Source: Actinomycetales bacterium
Lineage (GTDB): Bacteria; Actinomycetota; Actinomycetes; Actinomycetales; Cellulomonadaceae
Assembly: GCA_020444245.1 (NCBI GenBank)
Contig: JAHLLI010000009.1
Coordinates: 124,001 to 188,000, forward strand
Direction: 5' to 3'
Length of the DNA stretch: 64,000 nucleotides
Below, piece after piece: positions 10,774 to 21,572 of this stretch. A program made the position numbers and the translations under genes. Under the pieces are notes generated by a model. It had not been told where the DNA came from. It ran no database searches and worked only from the letters and a program-made list of their open reading frames with translations. Numbering within the stretch: position 1 is the first letter of the stretch; the number at the start of each line of letters is the position of its first letter.

Positions 10774-11550
10774 CTACAGGGCGCCGGCCTGGCGCAGCGC
10801 GCCGACCAGCTGGGCCGCGGCGGCGGCGGGGTCCGCGCCGTCGATGACGGTGGCCTGGCGGTCTCCGCCGCCGGGCTTGGCCGTGGACAGGGTGGTGAGC
10901 GTCGCGCCGGGCGCCGGGACGTCCAGGCCGTCCAGCGCCAGGACCTCGGTCGGCTTCTTGGCCGCGGCGAGGATGTCCTTCATCCCGGCGACCTTCGGCA
11001 CGACGGCGTCGGCGGTGGCGGCGAGCACGACCGGACCGGCGACGGCCAGCACCGTCGTGCCGCCGGGCAGGTCGCGCTCGACGACGAGCCCGCCGTCGGC
11101 GGCCTCGACCCGGCTCACCGAGGCGAGGCCGAGCCAACCGAGCTCGCCGGCCAGCGTGAGCGGCACCTGGCCCGCGGCCACGTCGATCGACGAGTCTCCG
11201 GCCAGGACGACGTCCACGTCGCCGATCGCGCGGACCGCGGCGGCCAGCACGGCGGCGAGCCGCGTGCCGTCCGCGTCGGCGAGCGCGTCGTCGGCGACCA
11301 GCACCAGCCGGTCCAGGCCGCGCGACAGGGCTGCCTTGCGGGCCAGCGGGGTGTCGATGGACGCGGCGCCGACGCTCAGGCCGATCACCTCGCCGGCGGT
11401 CGCGTCGGCGAGCCGGCGGGCCAGCTCGAACGCGACCGGGTCGTACTCGCTGACCGCTGCCTTGGCGCGGGACAGGTCGACGGTGCCGTCCGGACGCACG
11501 TCCGCGTCCTGCGGGTTCGGCGCCCACTTGTAGGCGACGACGATCTTCAT
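10774..11550 (-). CDS. fixA: Electron transfer flavoprotein beta subunit FixA/YdiQ
   Basis: MKIVVAYKWAPNPQDADV...SEYDPVAFELARRLADATAGEVIGLSVGAA. Confidence 0.93.
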   Translation of the reverse strand: MKIVVAYKWAPNPQDADVRPDGTVDLSRAKAAVSEYDPVAFELARRLADATAGEVIGLSVGAASIDTPLARKAALSRGLDRLVLVADDALADADGTRLAAVLAAAVRAIGDVDVVLAGDSSIDVAAGQVPLTLAGELGWLGLASVSRVEAADGGLVVERDLPGGTTVLAVAGPVVLAATADAVVPKVAGMKDILAAAKKPTEVLALDGLDVPAPGATLTTLSTAKPGGGDRQATVIDGADPAAAAAQLVGALRQAGAL

Positions 11551-11596
11551 CGGGGCTCCTTCTCCGGGTGGGCCGGGCTCGCGCGGTGCGCGCGGC

Positions 11597-12739
11597 TCAG
11601 CTGTGGTCCTTGACGATCTGACGGCCCGCGATGTGCACCATGATCTCGTCGGTGCCGCCGCCGAACCGGTGGCCGCGGATGTCGCGCCACAGGCGCGAGA
11701 CGCGGGTGCCGACGGTCACGCCGACGCCACCGAAGATCTGCATCGCCTCGTCGGCGACCTCGAACGCGGCCATCGCGCAGTACCGCTTGCACAGCGCGCC
11801 CTGGCTCTTCAGGGGCACACCCTGGTCGAGCATCCAGGCGGTCTTGAACACGAAGTTGCGCATGTTCTCGATCTTGATCGCCATGTCCGTCAGCTTCTGC
11901 TGGATGAGCTGGAACTGGCCGATCGGCTTGCCGAACTGCACGCGCTGCGCGGCGTACTCGGCGGCGTCCTCGAACGCGCACTCGGCCAGGCCCAGGCACT
12001 GCGAGGCGATGACCAGGCGCTCCATCTCGAAGTTGCGCATCAGCTGCTTGAAGCCGTTGCCCTTGACACCCACCAGGCACGACTCGGGCAGCGTGACGTC
12101 GTCGAGGAAGATCTCGCACGAGTCGGAGATGTGCCACAGGATCTTGTCGAGCTGGTTGGTGGTCACGCCGGGGGCGTCCATCGGGACGAGGTACATCGAG
12201 ATCGCCTTGCGCGGGTCCTCGACACCGGGGTTCTTCGCCATCAGCAGCAGGTACTTGGACTGCAGGGCGTTGGTGATCAGGGTCTTGGTCCCGTTGAAGG
12301 TCACCATGCCGTCGTGGTGCACGGCGGTGGTGGTCATCGCGGAGTTGTCCGACCCGGCGCCCGGCTCGGTGAAGCCGAGTGCGAACGGCACCTCGCCGTT
12401 CGCGAGCAGCCCGAGGACCTCGGCCTTCTGCTCCTCGTTGCCGAACTCGATGATGTCCATCGCCTGGAGCAGCTCGAGGCCGTAGCCGTTGTTGAAGCCC
12501 TGGCGAGCCACGCGGGTCGCGAGCAGCACCAGCGTCACCGCGTCGACGGGCGTGCCCCCGTACTCCTCGGGGAAGCCCAGGGAGCCGAACCCGGCCTCGT
12601 GCATCGCCTTGCGGAACGTCGTCGGCGGCTTGTGGTGCAGGTCCAGGTCGGCGATGTACGACTCGGGGCACTCCCGCTCGAGCAGCTCGTCGAGGCTCTC
12701 GAGGAGCAGCTGCTGCTCGTCGGTCAGTCCGAAGTCCAT
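11597..12739 (-). CDS. Acyl-CoA dehydrogenase, CaiA/YdiO-like
   Basis: MDFGLTDEQQLLLESLDELLERECPE...ALGFTEPGAGSDNSAM...MQIFGGVGVTVGTRVSRLWRDIRGHRFGGGTDEIM; same strand and just upstream of fixABCX. Confidence 0.92.
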   Translation of the reverse strand: MDFGLTDEQQLLLESLDELLERECPESYIADLDLHHKPPTTFRKAMHEAGFGSLGFPEEYGGTPVDAVTLVLLATRVARQGFNNGYGLELLQAMDIIEFGNEEQKAEVLGLLANGEVPFALGFTEPGAGSDNSAMTTTAVHHDGMVTFNGTKTLITNALQSKYLLLMAKNPGVEDPRKAISMYLVPMDAPGVTTNQLDKILWHISDSCEIFLDDVTLPESCLVGVKGNGFKQLMRNFEMERLVIASQCLGLAECAFEDAAEYAAQRVQFGKPIGQFQLIQQKLTDMAIKIENMRNFVFKTAWMLDQGVPLKSQGALCKRYCAMAAFEVADEAMQIFGGVGVTVGTRVSRLWRDIRGHRFGGGTDEIMVHIAGRQIVKDHS

Positions 12740-12835
12740 GGTGATTGCCTTTCGATGCGCGCCTCGTGGGTGGTCCGGCGCGCTCCTGGCGCCCCGCCGC
12801 AGTCATCGTCGGGCCGGGGTACCGGGGTGGACCAA

Positions 12836-13021
12836 GGACGATGGTCCTCATTGCGGACGCTGCCAGTCCGTATTTCGTTCCGGCGAGGGCTCCGTCAGGA
12901 CGATGGTCCTCGTTGTGGACGAGGTTCGTCCGAATCCGAATGACCTTCTGGGCGCCGAGGGACGATGGTCCTCTTTGCGGACGGGCGCCGTCCGCAATCG
13001 TGGTCGCGGCTCGACGGGGAG
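12836..13021. promoter_or_regulatory. Three 62-bp-phased regulatory dyad repeats in a divergent intergenic region
   Basis: GGACGATGGTCCTCNTTGYGGACG-N6-GTCCG at 12836, 12898 and 12960 (exact 62-bp period); 62 is not a multiple of 3. Confidence 0.85.
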
Positions 13022-13053
13022 GACCCGTCAGTGCGGAGAAGGAGCGCGGACAC

Positions 13054-14628
13054 GTGGCACAGGTCATCACCGCAGCCGAGGCGGCCCGGTTGCTCAAGGA
13101 CGGGGACACCGTCGCCCTCAGCGGGTTCGGGCTCGCCTGCGTCAACGAGGAGACCATCGCGGCCGTCGAGCAGCGGTTCCTCGCCGAGGCGGCGCCGCGC
13201 GACCTGACCGTCATGCACGCGTCCGCGGTCGGTAACCGCCGCGACAAGGGCATGAGCCACTGGGGCCACGAGGGCCTGATCAAGCGCTGGTACGGCGGCA
13301 TCGCGATCGCGTCACCCGCCCTGGCGACCCTGATCTCCGAGGACAAGTGCGAGGCGTACAACCTGCCGCAGGGCGTGATCTGCCAGCTCTACCGTGAGAT
13401 CGCCGCGCACCGCCCCGGCGTCATCACCAAGGTCGGCCTGGGCACGTTCGTCGACCCGCGGGTCGAGGGCGCCCGGATGTCGGCACGGTCCACCGAGGAC
13501 TACGTCCAGCTGCTCGAGCTCGGCGGCGAGGAGTGGCTGTTCTACCCCGCCTTCCCGGTCGACGTCGCGCTGATCCGCGGCACGGTCGCCGACGAGGACG
13601 GCAACCTCACCCTCGAGCACGAGGGCCTGAAGATGGAGGTCCTGCCGATCGCGCAGGCCGCGCGCAACTCCGGCGGCATCGTCATCGCCCAGGTCGAGTC
13701 GGTCGCCCGGGCCGGCTCCCTGGACCCGAACCTGGTCAAGGTGCCCGGCATCCTCGTCGACTACGTCGTGGTCTCCGAGCCCGAGAACCACTTCCAGACC
13801 GAGAACACGCACTACAACCCGGCATTCTCCGGCCAGCTCAAGGTGCCGGTGTCCGGCGTGGCGACCATCGAGCTGTCCGAGCGCAAGGTGATCGCGCGCC
13901 GGTGCGCCATGGAGCTCAAGCCCGGCGCGGTGCTCAACCTCGGCGTCGGCATCCCCGCCGACGTCGGCTCGGTGGCGGCCGAGGAGGGCATCAGCGGGCA
14001 GATCATGCTCACCACCGAGGCCGGCGCCATCGGCGGCGTGCCGGCGGGCCTCAAGGACTTCGGGCACTCGTACAACGCCCAGGCGCTGGTGGACATGGAC
14101 CACCAGTTCGACTTCTACGACGGCGGCGGCCTGGACGTGGCCGTGCTCGGTCTGGCGCAGACCGACGCGCACGGCAACGTCAACGTGTCCAAGTTCGGCT
14201 CACGGGTCGCCGGCTGCGGCGGGTTCATCAACATCTGCCAGTCCGCCAAGACGCTGATCTTCGCCGGCTCGTTCACCGCCGGCGGCCTCGAGGTCGCGGT
14301 CGAGGACGGTTCGCTGCGCATCGTGACCGAGGGCAAGGCGCGCAAGTTCCTCGCCGACGTCCAGCAGATCACGTTCTCCGGCCCCTACTCCGGCGAGCGC
14401 GACCAGCGCGTCCTCTACGTGACCGAGCGCGCGGTGTTCGAGCTGGTCGACGGGGTGATGACCCTCATCGAGATCGCCCCCGGCATCGACCTGCAGCGCG
14501 ACGTGCTCGACCAGATGGACTTCGCGCCGGCCGTCTCGGCCGACCTGTCGGTCATGGACCCCGGCATGTTCCGCGAGGTCTGGGGCGGGCTCGGCTTCAC
14601 CCCCACCTCCGAGCCGGCGCTCGTCTGA
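13054..14628 (+). CDS. Family I CoA-transferase (propionate/acetate CoA-transferase, YdiF-like)
   Basis: ITAAEAARLLKDGDTVALSGFG...LTTEAGAIGGVPAGLKDFG catalytic Glu region; GTG start. Confidence 0.92.
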   Translation: MAQVITAAEAARLLKDGDTVALSGFGLACVNEETIAAVEQRFLAEAAPRDLTVMHASAVGNRRDKGMSHWGHEGLIKRWYGGIAIASPALATLISEDKCEAYNLPQGVICQLYREIAAHRPGVITKVGLGTFVDPRVEGARMSARSTEDYVQLLELGGEEWLFYPAFPVDVALIRGTVADEDGNLTLEHEGLKMEVLPIAQAARNSGGIVIAQVESVARAGSLDPNLVKVPGILVDYVVVSEPENHFQTENTHYNPAFSGQLKVPVSGVATIELSERKVIARRCAMELKPGAVLNLGVGIPADVGSVAAEEGISGQIMLTTEAGAIGGVPAGLKDFGHSYNAQALVDMDHQFDFYDGGGLDVAVLGLAQTDAHGNVNVSKFGSRVAGCGGFINICQSAKTLIFAGSFTAGGLEVAVEDGSLRIVTEGKARKFLADVQQITFSGPYSGERDQRVLYVTERAVFELVDGVMTLIEIAPGIDLQRDVLDQMDFAPAVSADLSVMDPGMFREVWGGLGFTPTSEPALV

Positions 14629-14705
14629 GCGTCGGCCCGATCGCACCACCGAGCACCTGAACTGAACGCACCTCACCCCAGCGGGGGCCGCGGCCCTCGC
14701 AGATC

Positions 14706-15962
14706 ATGAAAGGCGCTGACATGCCAACCATCAACCGGTGGCGAGTGCTCACCGGAGCCGTCCTGATCCTCCTCTGCACGGGAGCGATCTACGCGTTCTC
14801 GGTCTGGGTGGGCCCACTGGCCGGCGCCCACGACTGGTCGCCCGGGCAGGTCGTGCTCGGCTTCACCATCAACGGCGCGATCTCGCCGATCCCGATGATC
14901 CTCGGCGGCTTCTTCGTCGACCGGGGCTGGACCCGCTACTCGGTCGCCGTCGGAGCCGTGCTCTTCGCCGGCGGCTTCACCCTCGCGGGGACCGCCGGCA
15001 GCCTGGGCATGTACTACTTCTGGTACGGCATCGTCGCCGGCCTGGGCATGGGCTTCGCCTACTCCGGGTGCCTGAGCAACACGATCAAGCTGTTCCCCGA
15101 CCGCAAGGGCTTCGCGTCCGGCGTGCTCACCGCTGCGCTGGGCACCGGCACCGTCGTCGCCGCGCCGGTCGCGCAGGCCATCATCAAGTCGGCAGGCCCG
15201 GACGCCGCGTACGTCCGGATGGGTCTGGTCTACCTGGTGATCGTGATCGCCGGCGCGCTGCTGATCAAGACCGCGCCCGTGGGCTTCGTGCCGGAGGGGT
15301 GGACTCCGCCCGCCGGTGCGCCGGCCGTGGTGAACCGGACCTGGAAGCAGATGCTCGCCATGCCGGCCTTCTACCTGATCTTCGCGATGCTGTTCGCGGG
15401 TGCGTTCGCCGGCATGATGATCACCTCGCAGCTGTCGCCGATCGCCCAGACCCCGATGTTCGCGATCACCGCGGCCACGGCCGCGGTCCTGGTGTCCGTC
15501 TACGCGATCTGCAACGCCGTCGGCCGTTTCGCCTGGGGCGCCATCTCCGACCGGATCGGGTACATCAACGCGGTCATCGTGATCTACGTCGTGGTCGCCG
15601 TGTCGTTCACTGTGCTGCTCACCATGAACACCATGGCCGGCTTCGTCATCGGCACCATCGGCCTGGGGCTCGCCTTCGGCGGCGTCATGGGCGTGTTCCC
15701 TGCGCTGAGCATGAACACGTTCGGCCCGCGGTACCAGGGCATCAACTACGGCATCATCTTCACCGGCTACGCGATCGCTGCCTACTTCGGCCCGAAGGTC
15801 GGCACGTCCCTGGGCGGCGGCGCCACGGGCGACTACACCCAGCCATTTATCATCGCGATCGTGGTCGCCGCCGTGGGCGTGGTGATCGCGCTGGCCACCC
15901 GCGTCGTCCTGGCGAAGGCCAAGGTCGAGGCCCCGGCCGCCCCCGCCGGCGTCAACGCCTGA
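14706..15962 (+). CDS. OFA (oxalate/formate antiporter)-family MFS transporter
   Basis: 12-TM; NRWRVLTGAVLILLCTGAIYAFSVWVGPLA N-terminus typical of OFA carriers. Confidence 0.88.
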   Translation: MKGADMPTINRWRVLTGAVLILLCTGAIYAFSVWVGPLAGAHDWSPGQVVLGFTINGAISPIPMILGGFFVDRGWTRYSVAVGAVLFAGGFTLAGTAGSLGMYYFWYGIVAGLGMGFAYSGCLSNTIKLFPDRKGFASGVLTAALGTGTVVAAPVAQAIIKSAGPDAAYVRMGLVYLVIVIAGALLIKTAPVGFVPEGWTPPAGAPAVVNRTWKQMLAMPAFYLIFAMLFAGAFAGMMITSQLSPIAQTPMFAITAATAAVLVSVYAICNAVGRFAWGAISDRIGYINAVIVIYVVVAVSFTVLLTMNTMAGFVIGTIGLGLAFGGVMGVFPALSMNTFGPRYQGINYGIIFTGYAIAAYFGPKVGTSLGGGATGDYTQPFIIAIVVAAVGVVIALATRVVLAKAKVEAPAAPAGVNA

Positions 15963-15967
15963 CACCC

Positions 15968-16008
15968 GTCGGGGTGCGCGGGAGCTGCAGGGCCCCGCGC
16001 ACCCCGAC
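15968..16008 (+). terminator. Intra-operon hairpin (terminator/attenuator or stabiliser)
   Basis: Perfect 15-bp arms GTCGGGGTGCGCGGG / CCCGCGCACCCCGAC between transporter stop and acyl-CoA synthetase RBS. Confidence 0.65.
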
Positions 16009-16024
16009 CCCCCAGGGAGGTTCC

Positions 16025-17575
16025 ATGAGGCCCGACCTGAGCCTCGCGGCGGCGGTCGCGGCGCTCTCGGTGAACGCTCCCGGCGCCACGTCCGTGGTGG
16101 GGGACCACGGCGTGGCGTTCACGGCGGCCGAGCTCGATGCGGCGGCGGGATCGCTCGCCGCCGTGCTCGCCGAGGGGGGGCTGCGCGCCGGTGACCCGGT
16201 CGCGTGGGCCGGGCGCAACGACCCCGGTCTGCTCGTCACGCTGCTGGCCGCACAGCGGATCGGCGCGGTGTTCGTCCCGCTGAGCTTCAGGTGGGTCGAG
16301 GCCGAGGCGGTCTCGGCGCTGCGGCACTGCGGGGCGCACACCGTCGTGGTCCACCCCGAGCAGGCCGAGCAGTACGCCAGGGTCGCTGCGGCCGGCACGC
16401 CGGTGCGGCGCTGGATCACCTGGGGCGAGCACCTGCTCACCGGCTCGCCGCTCGCGCGCCGGCGGCTGGACCCCGACGACATCGCCGTCCTGCTGTTCTC
16501 CTCCGGCACCACCGGCCGGCCCAAGGCCGCGATGCTCAGCCACGCGAACCTGTGGTGGTCCGCCCGGAACATGGAGGCAGTGCTGGGGCTGCGACCCGAC
16601 GACGTGGCGCTCGGCGTCGCGCCGCTGTGCCACGTCGGGGGCCTGAACTGCTTCGTGATGGCCACCGTGGCCCGCGGCGGCACGGCGCTGCTCCGGCGGG
16701 CGTTCGACCCGGGGCGCACGCTGGCCGACATGACCTCAGGGGTCACGCTGATGTTCGGCGTGCCCGCGATGTACTCCGCGGTCTCGCGGCTGCCGGGCTT
16801 CGCCGACGCCGACCTGTCCGGTGTGCGCGGCGCTGTCGTCGGCGGCGCGCCGGTGCCCGTCGGCCTGCTGGCCACCTACCGCGAGCACGGGCTCGAGCTG
16901 CTGCCCTCGTGGGGCATGACCGAGCTCTCGCCCGCGGGGACGCTGCTGCCACCGCACCGGGTCGCGGACAAGCCGTGCTCGGTCGGGTGGCCCCTGCCGT
17001 ACCTCGACCTGCGTCTCGTGGACCCGGACACCGGCGAGACCGTCACCGCACCGGGTGTGCCCGGCGAGCTGTGCGCGGACGGGCCGCAGGTGTTCAGCGG
17101 CTACTGGGGCGACGAGCGTGCCACGACCGCCGCGCTCCGCGACGGCTGGCTCCACACCGGCGACCTCGCGACCTGGGACGCGGAGGGCGCGCTGCGCCTC
17201 GTCGGCCGGCTCGCCGAGGTGATCAACACCGGCGGGGAGAAGGTGCTCCCCGGTGAGGTCGAGGAGTCCCTCGCGCCGTTGGTCGGCGGCCCGGTCACCG
17301 ACCTGGTGGTCGTCGGCGTGCCGGACGCCACGTGGGGCGAGGTGGTGGTCGCGGTCCTCGAGGCTCCCGACGGCGCGGACGGCGTCCCCGACCTCGACCG
17401 GGTGCGTGAGGTCGCGGGAGCCGTGCTCGCGCGGCACAAGCTGCCCAAGGACGCCATCGTGCTGGACGCCCTGCCGCGCAGCGCCAGCGGCAAGGTCGAC
17501 CGGCGCGCGGTTCGCGACGCCGCGGCGGAGTGCGTCGCCGCGCCCCGGTCCGACTGCGGCCCTGCGGCTCGCTGA
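16025..17575 (+). CDS. AMP-dependent acyl-CoA synthetase/ligase
   Basis: IAVLLFSSGTTGRPKAAMLSHANL...GWLHTGDLATWDAEGALRLVGRLAEVINTGGEKVLPGEVEE. Confidence 0.93.
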   Translation: MRPDLSLAAAVAALSVNAPGATSVVGDHGVAFTAAELDAAAGSLAAVLAEGGLRAGDPVAWAGRNDPGLLVTLLAAQRIGAVFVPLSFRWVEAEAVSALRHCGAHTVVVHPEQAEQYARVAAAGTPVRRWITWGEHLLTGSPLARRRLDPDDIAVLLFSSGTTGRPKAAMLSHANLWWSARNMEAVLGLRPDDVALGVAPLCHVGGLNCFVMATVARGGTALLRRAFDPGRTLADMTSGVTLMFGVPAMYSAVSRLPGFADADLSGVRGAVVGGAPVPVGLLATYREHGLELLPSWGMTELSPAGTLLPPHRVADKPCSVGWPLPYLDLRLVDPDTGETVTAPGVPGELCADGPQVFSGYWGDERATTAALRDGWLHTGDLATWDAEGALRLVGRLAEVINTGGEKVLPGEVEESLAPLVGGPVTDLVVVGVPDATWGEVVVAVLEAPDGADGVPDLDRVREVAGAVLARHKLPKDAIVLDALPRSASGKVDRRAVRDAAAECVAAPRSDCGPAAR

Positions 17576-17632
17576 GCGCACCGCGCGGCCACCCGGCCGG
17601 GCCGAGGTGCCCGCCGCGTGCGGCCGCCCCGG

Positions 17633-18625
17633 TCAGGCCTCCGCGAGGTCGGCCTCCGCCTGGGCGAGCGCCGCCTCGATCTCGCCGCGCTCGCGCTGGC
17701 CGAACGCGAGCTTGGCGAGGCCTGCGATCGCGCCACCGACGAGGGGTGCCACCCAGAACAGCCAGAGCTGACCGACCGCGGGGCCGTCCGTGCCGATCAC
17801 GAACAGGTCGACCGCGGTGGAGCGGGCCGGGTTGAAGCCGCCGCCCGTGATCGGCCCGGCGAGCAGGATGAGTGCGGCGTAGGTGACGCCGACGGCGGTG
17901 GCCGAGCGGGCCGACGGCCGCGACGCGAGCACCACACCGACCAGCACGGCGGTGCCCAGGGTCTCCACGAGCAGCGCCGCGACGAGCCCGAACTCCGCCT
18001 GGCCGCTGGAGAGCACCGACAGCGCGGAGGCCTCGCCCCAGCCGTTGGCGGTCTTGGCCAGGAAGGCCGTCGCGCTGGACGAGCCGGTGAGGCTCACCAG
18101 CTGCGCCGGGATGGTCGTGTACAGCACCGCGACGGCCAGTGCACCGCCGATCACCTGGGCGATGACGTAGAACAGCGCGTCCAGCGCGGTGATCCGGCCC
18201 GCGATGGCCGACCCGACCGAGACCGCGGGGTTCAGGTGCGCGCCCGAGACGTGGACGAAGGCGGTGTACAGGCCGATCAGTGCGAAGCCGGCCGCCAGCC
18301 CGGTGCCCAGCGCGCCGAGCTCGCTGGGTGTCCCGTACAGGGTCGTGCCGTACAGCAGGGTGCCGACCACCACGAGCACCAGGGCGAAGGTGCCGAAGGT
18401 CTCGGCCCCGAGCCGCTGGGCCAGGCCGTAGCCGCTGGTCCGGTCGGGGCCCAGGTCGATCTCGTCGACCCCGCCGGCCGGTGCGAGCCAGACCTCGTCG
18501 GGACCGGGTGGCTGCGTCGCTGCCTCCGTGACGGGCTGGACCTCCTCGACCGGCTGGGCCGGCTCGACCGGCTGGGCCGGCTCGTCCGGGGTGGGGCTGC
18601 TGGGGCTGGTCGGGTCGGTCGGCAT
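17633..18625 (-). CDS. MIP-family aquaporin / glycerol facilitator
   Basis: [12 protein letters not shown] and [14 protein letters not shown] boxes; Pro/Glu-rich N-terminal extension. Confidence 0.92.
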   Translation of the reverse strand: MPTDPTSPSSPTPDEPAQPVEPAQPVEEVQPVTEAATQPPGPDEVWLAPAGGVDEIDLGPDRTSGYGLAQRLGAETFGTFALVLVVVGTLLYGTTLYGTPSELGALGTGLAAGFALIGLYTAFVHVSGAHLNPAVSVGSAIAGRITALDALFYVIAQVIGGALAVAVLYTTIPAQLVSLTGSSSATAFLAKTANGWGEASALSVLSSGQAEFGLVAALLVETLGTAVLVGVVLASRPSARSATAVGVTYAALILLAGPITGGGFNPARSTAVDLFVIGTDGPAVGQLWLFWVAPLVGGAIAGLAKLAFGQRERGEIEAALAQAEADLAEA

Positions 18626-18694
18626 GGTTGTCCTCTCGCAGACATGGGCGCCGCCCGGCATCATGCCATCGGGAGTGTCCCGGCGGGCGGGTAC

Positions 18695-18745
18695 GGCGCC
18701 GCCGGTCGAGATCTCTTGATATCGAGTAATCTTCTCGGCGGCGCC
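18695..18745. promoter_or_regulatory. Putative operator upstream of icd
   Basis: Perfect 10-bp arms GGCGCCGCCG/CGGCGGCGCC flank CTCTTGATATCGAGTAATCT, itself a near-palindrome around GATATC. Confidence 0.5.
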
Positions 18746-18805
18746 CGCCGTGCCCGTGCGCCGCTCAGGCCCGCGCAGACCGCACCAACCGAACGGGAGA
18801 CCCGC

Positions 18806-21110
<2,305 letters not shown>

Positions 21111-21125
21111 GCGCGGCCCGGGGCT

Positions 21126-21410
21126 GTGTCTGAGGGCGCGGGCGAGGCGCGGGTCGCGATCCGGGTGCGCCCGGGCGCCTCGCGCACCAAGGTCGGCGGC
21201 TCGTACGGGGACCGTCTCGTGGTCGCCGTGAGCGCCCGCGCGGTGGACGGCGCCGCGACCGAGGCCGCGCTCGCCGCCATCGCGGCGGCGTTCGGCCTGC
21301 GCCGGCGTCAGGTCCGGTTGGTCTCCGGCGCCACCAGCCGCGACAAGGTCGTGGCCCTCGACCTGGCCCCGGCGGATGCCGATCGACGCCTGGCCCAGTT
21401 GCGCGGCTGA
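21126..21410 (+). CDS. DUF167 (YggU) family protein
   Basis: [37 protein letters not shown]...[13 protein letters not shown]. Confidence 0.85.
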   Translation: MSEGAGEARVAIRVRPGASRTKVGGSYGDRLVVAVSARAVDGAATEAALAAIAAAFGLRRRQVRLVSGATSRDKVVALDLAPADADRRLAQLRG

Positions 21411-21572
21411 CGTCGGGTCGAGCCGGGCCCAGGGAGACCTTCGGGCCACGAGCGGGGTCGCGTTGGTGGAACCATGTGGTCCGCATCTACGTGGGTCGCG
21501 TGTTGCCCGCACCGGACGTGCTCGGCGCCGGCGCCCGCCCGCGGAGGTGACGGTCGGCACCAGGGGGTTCGG

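Noticed and set aside
12836-12983. Three 24-bp repeats with 38-bp spacers as a mini-CRISPR array
   Set aside because: Repeats differ at two positions, the 'spacers' share GTCCG at a fixed offset, no cas genes are nearby, and the location between divergent promoters fits operators better
16068-16078. GTGAACGCTC match to the putative LacI element
   Set aside because: Lies inside the acyl-CoA synthetase coding sequence in a normal codon context; treated as chance
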